Origin: Photobacterium jeanii
GTDB taxonomy: Bacteria; Pseudomonadota; Gammaproteobacteria; Enterobacterales; Vibrionaceae
Direction of reading: 5' to 3'
NCBI RefSeq assembly: GCF_001650345.1
Contig: NZ_LVHF01000029.1
Coordinates: 186,001 to 250,000 of the forward strand
DNA: 64,000 nucleotides
A program made the position numbers and the translations under genes. The notes under the pieces were generated by a model. That model was not told the origin of the DNA, made no database searches, and saw only the letters and a list, made by a program, of their open reading frames with translations. This document shows positions 63,684-64,000 of this stretch, in pieces (positions within the stretch are counted from its first letter, which is position 1; each line of letters starts with the position of its first letter).

Positions 63684-64000
63684 ATGAGTCCAGTTTCTAT
63701 CGCGTCAACATCATCACCATCATCTGGTCAAACAGTGACGCTCACGATTGATGAAATGGGCGTAGCTTTTCTAACCCTTAATCGCACCGATAAACATAAC
63801 GCCTTTGATGATCATCTAATCGCTGAGCTCATCAAACAACTGGCGCTATTGAGCACACACCCAGAGATCCGTGCGTTAGTCTTACAAGCCAATGGTAAAC
63901 ACTTCTCTGCTGGTGCCGACCTTAACTGGATGCGCTCGATGGCAGCGAAAACACCCGAAGAAAATCAAGCCGATGCCGAACAACTCTCATTGCTGATGCA
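63684..64000 (+). CDS. liuC: Methylglutaconyl-CoA hydratase LiuC, 5' part
   Basis: Cut by the right edge; 105 codons are present. The crotonase segment VLQANGKHFSAGADLNWMRSMA (oxyanion half) is clear, and NRTDKHNAFDDHLI is typical of methylglutaconyl-CoA hydratases. It converts 3-methylglutaconyl-CoA to HMG-CoA in leucine breakdown. AGGTAACC lies before the ATG at 63684, 19 bp after liuB. The start has a Ser/Thr/Pro-rich extension. Confidence 0.92.
   Translation, partial: MSPVSIASTSSPSSGQTVTLTIDEMGVAFLTLNRTDKHNAFDDHLIAELIKQLALLSTHPEIRALVLQANGKHFSAGADLNWMRSMAAKTPEENQADAEQLSLLM

Noticed and set aside
1-64000. Insertion sequences, prophage, CRISPR arrays, tRNA or rRNA genes
   Set aside because: No transposase, integrase, phage structural genes, regularly spaced repeats or tRNA-like folds were found on reading the window.

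Overview
The window looks like a chromosomal segment of a marine gamma-proteobacterium of the Vibrionaceae (Vibrio or Photobacterium type; genus not settled). Reasons: very close E. coli/Vibrio-type versions of MelA, MelB, MelR, NagZ, YcdZ, YceJ/YceI and FumC, moderate GC with AT-rich intergenic DNA, many short lipoproteins and LysR regulators, and a LiuR-type branched-chain amino acid regulon arranged as in Shewanella/Vibrio relatives. No tRNA, rRNA, insertion sequence, prophage or CRISPR array was seen. Both ends of the window cut genes.

Layout. 1-4.8 kb: a truncated lipoprotein gene, then a melibiose locus (melA-melB on the minus strand, melR divergent) with a 20-bp perfect inverted repeat between them. 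4.8-13.2 kb: small accessory enzymes (GFA, YjaB-like GNAT, ABM monooxygenase), a LysR/haloalkane dehalogenase/SDR cluster, a TetR/RibD-like pair, an EF-hand lipoprotein and a two-CDGSH plus glutamate-synthase-domain fusion. 13.4-24.7 kb: YfcC carrier, MATE pump, LysR, an iron-regulated fagA-like/fumC operon under a perfect Fur 7-1-7 box, an EAL phosphodiesterase, a HAD hydrolase, yceJ-yceI, a DUF2076 protein and a YbaK protein. 24.8-35.6 kb: NlpC/P60 lipoprotein, plsC, several hypotheticals, ycdZ, nagZ, a CSS/EAL phosphodiesterase, a 34-aa membrane protein, a CDF transporter, a lipoprotein and a MOSC protein.

36-64 kb is mostly branched-chain amino acid breakdown: the branched-chain 2-oxoacid dehydrogenase (bkdA1-bkdA2-bkdB), electron transfer flavoprotein (etfB-etfA) with divergent ETF-quinone oxidoreductase, the seven-gene ivdA-G operon for valine/isoleucine acyl-CoA oxidation, and liuR with liuA-liuB-liuC for leucine. 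Oxoacids are decarboxylated to acyl-CoAs, oxidised by IvdC/LiuA, and electrons pass through ETF and ETF-QO to quinone. Three palindromes of the form TTkACGT-NN-ACGTmAA sit in the etfBA/etf-QO and ivdA/liuR intergenic regions and probably bind LiuR. Interleaved are a zinc-dependent phospholipase C-like gene, cutA, a GH13 amylase lipoprotein, an EamA transporter with LysR, and a secreted endonuclease/phosphatase-family lipoprotein.

Items not found by a simple ORF scan: two tiny membrane proteins (34 and 35 aa) with good ribosome binding sites, orphan intrinsic terminators suggesting small RNAs near 25.5 and 39.6 kb, and several operator-like dyads. No clearly novel multi-gene system (defence, mobile or otherwise) was seen; the more interesting signals are regulatory and small-gene ones. 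All assignments are by reading and recall of family features, with no database search.
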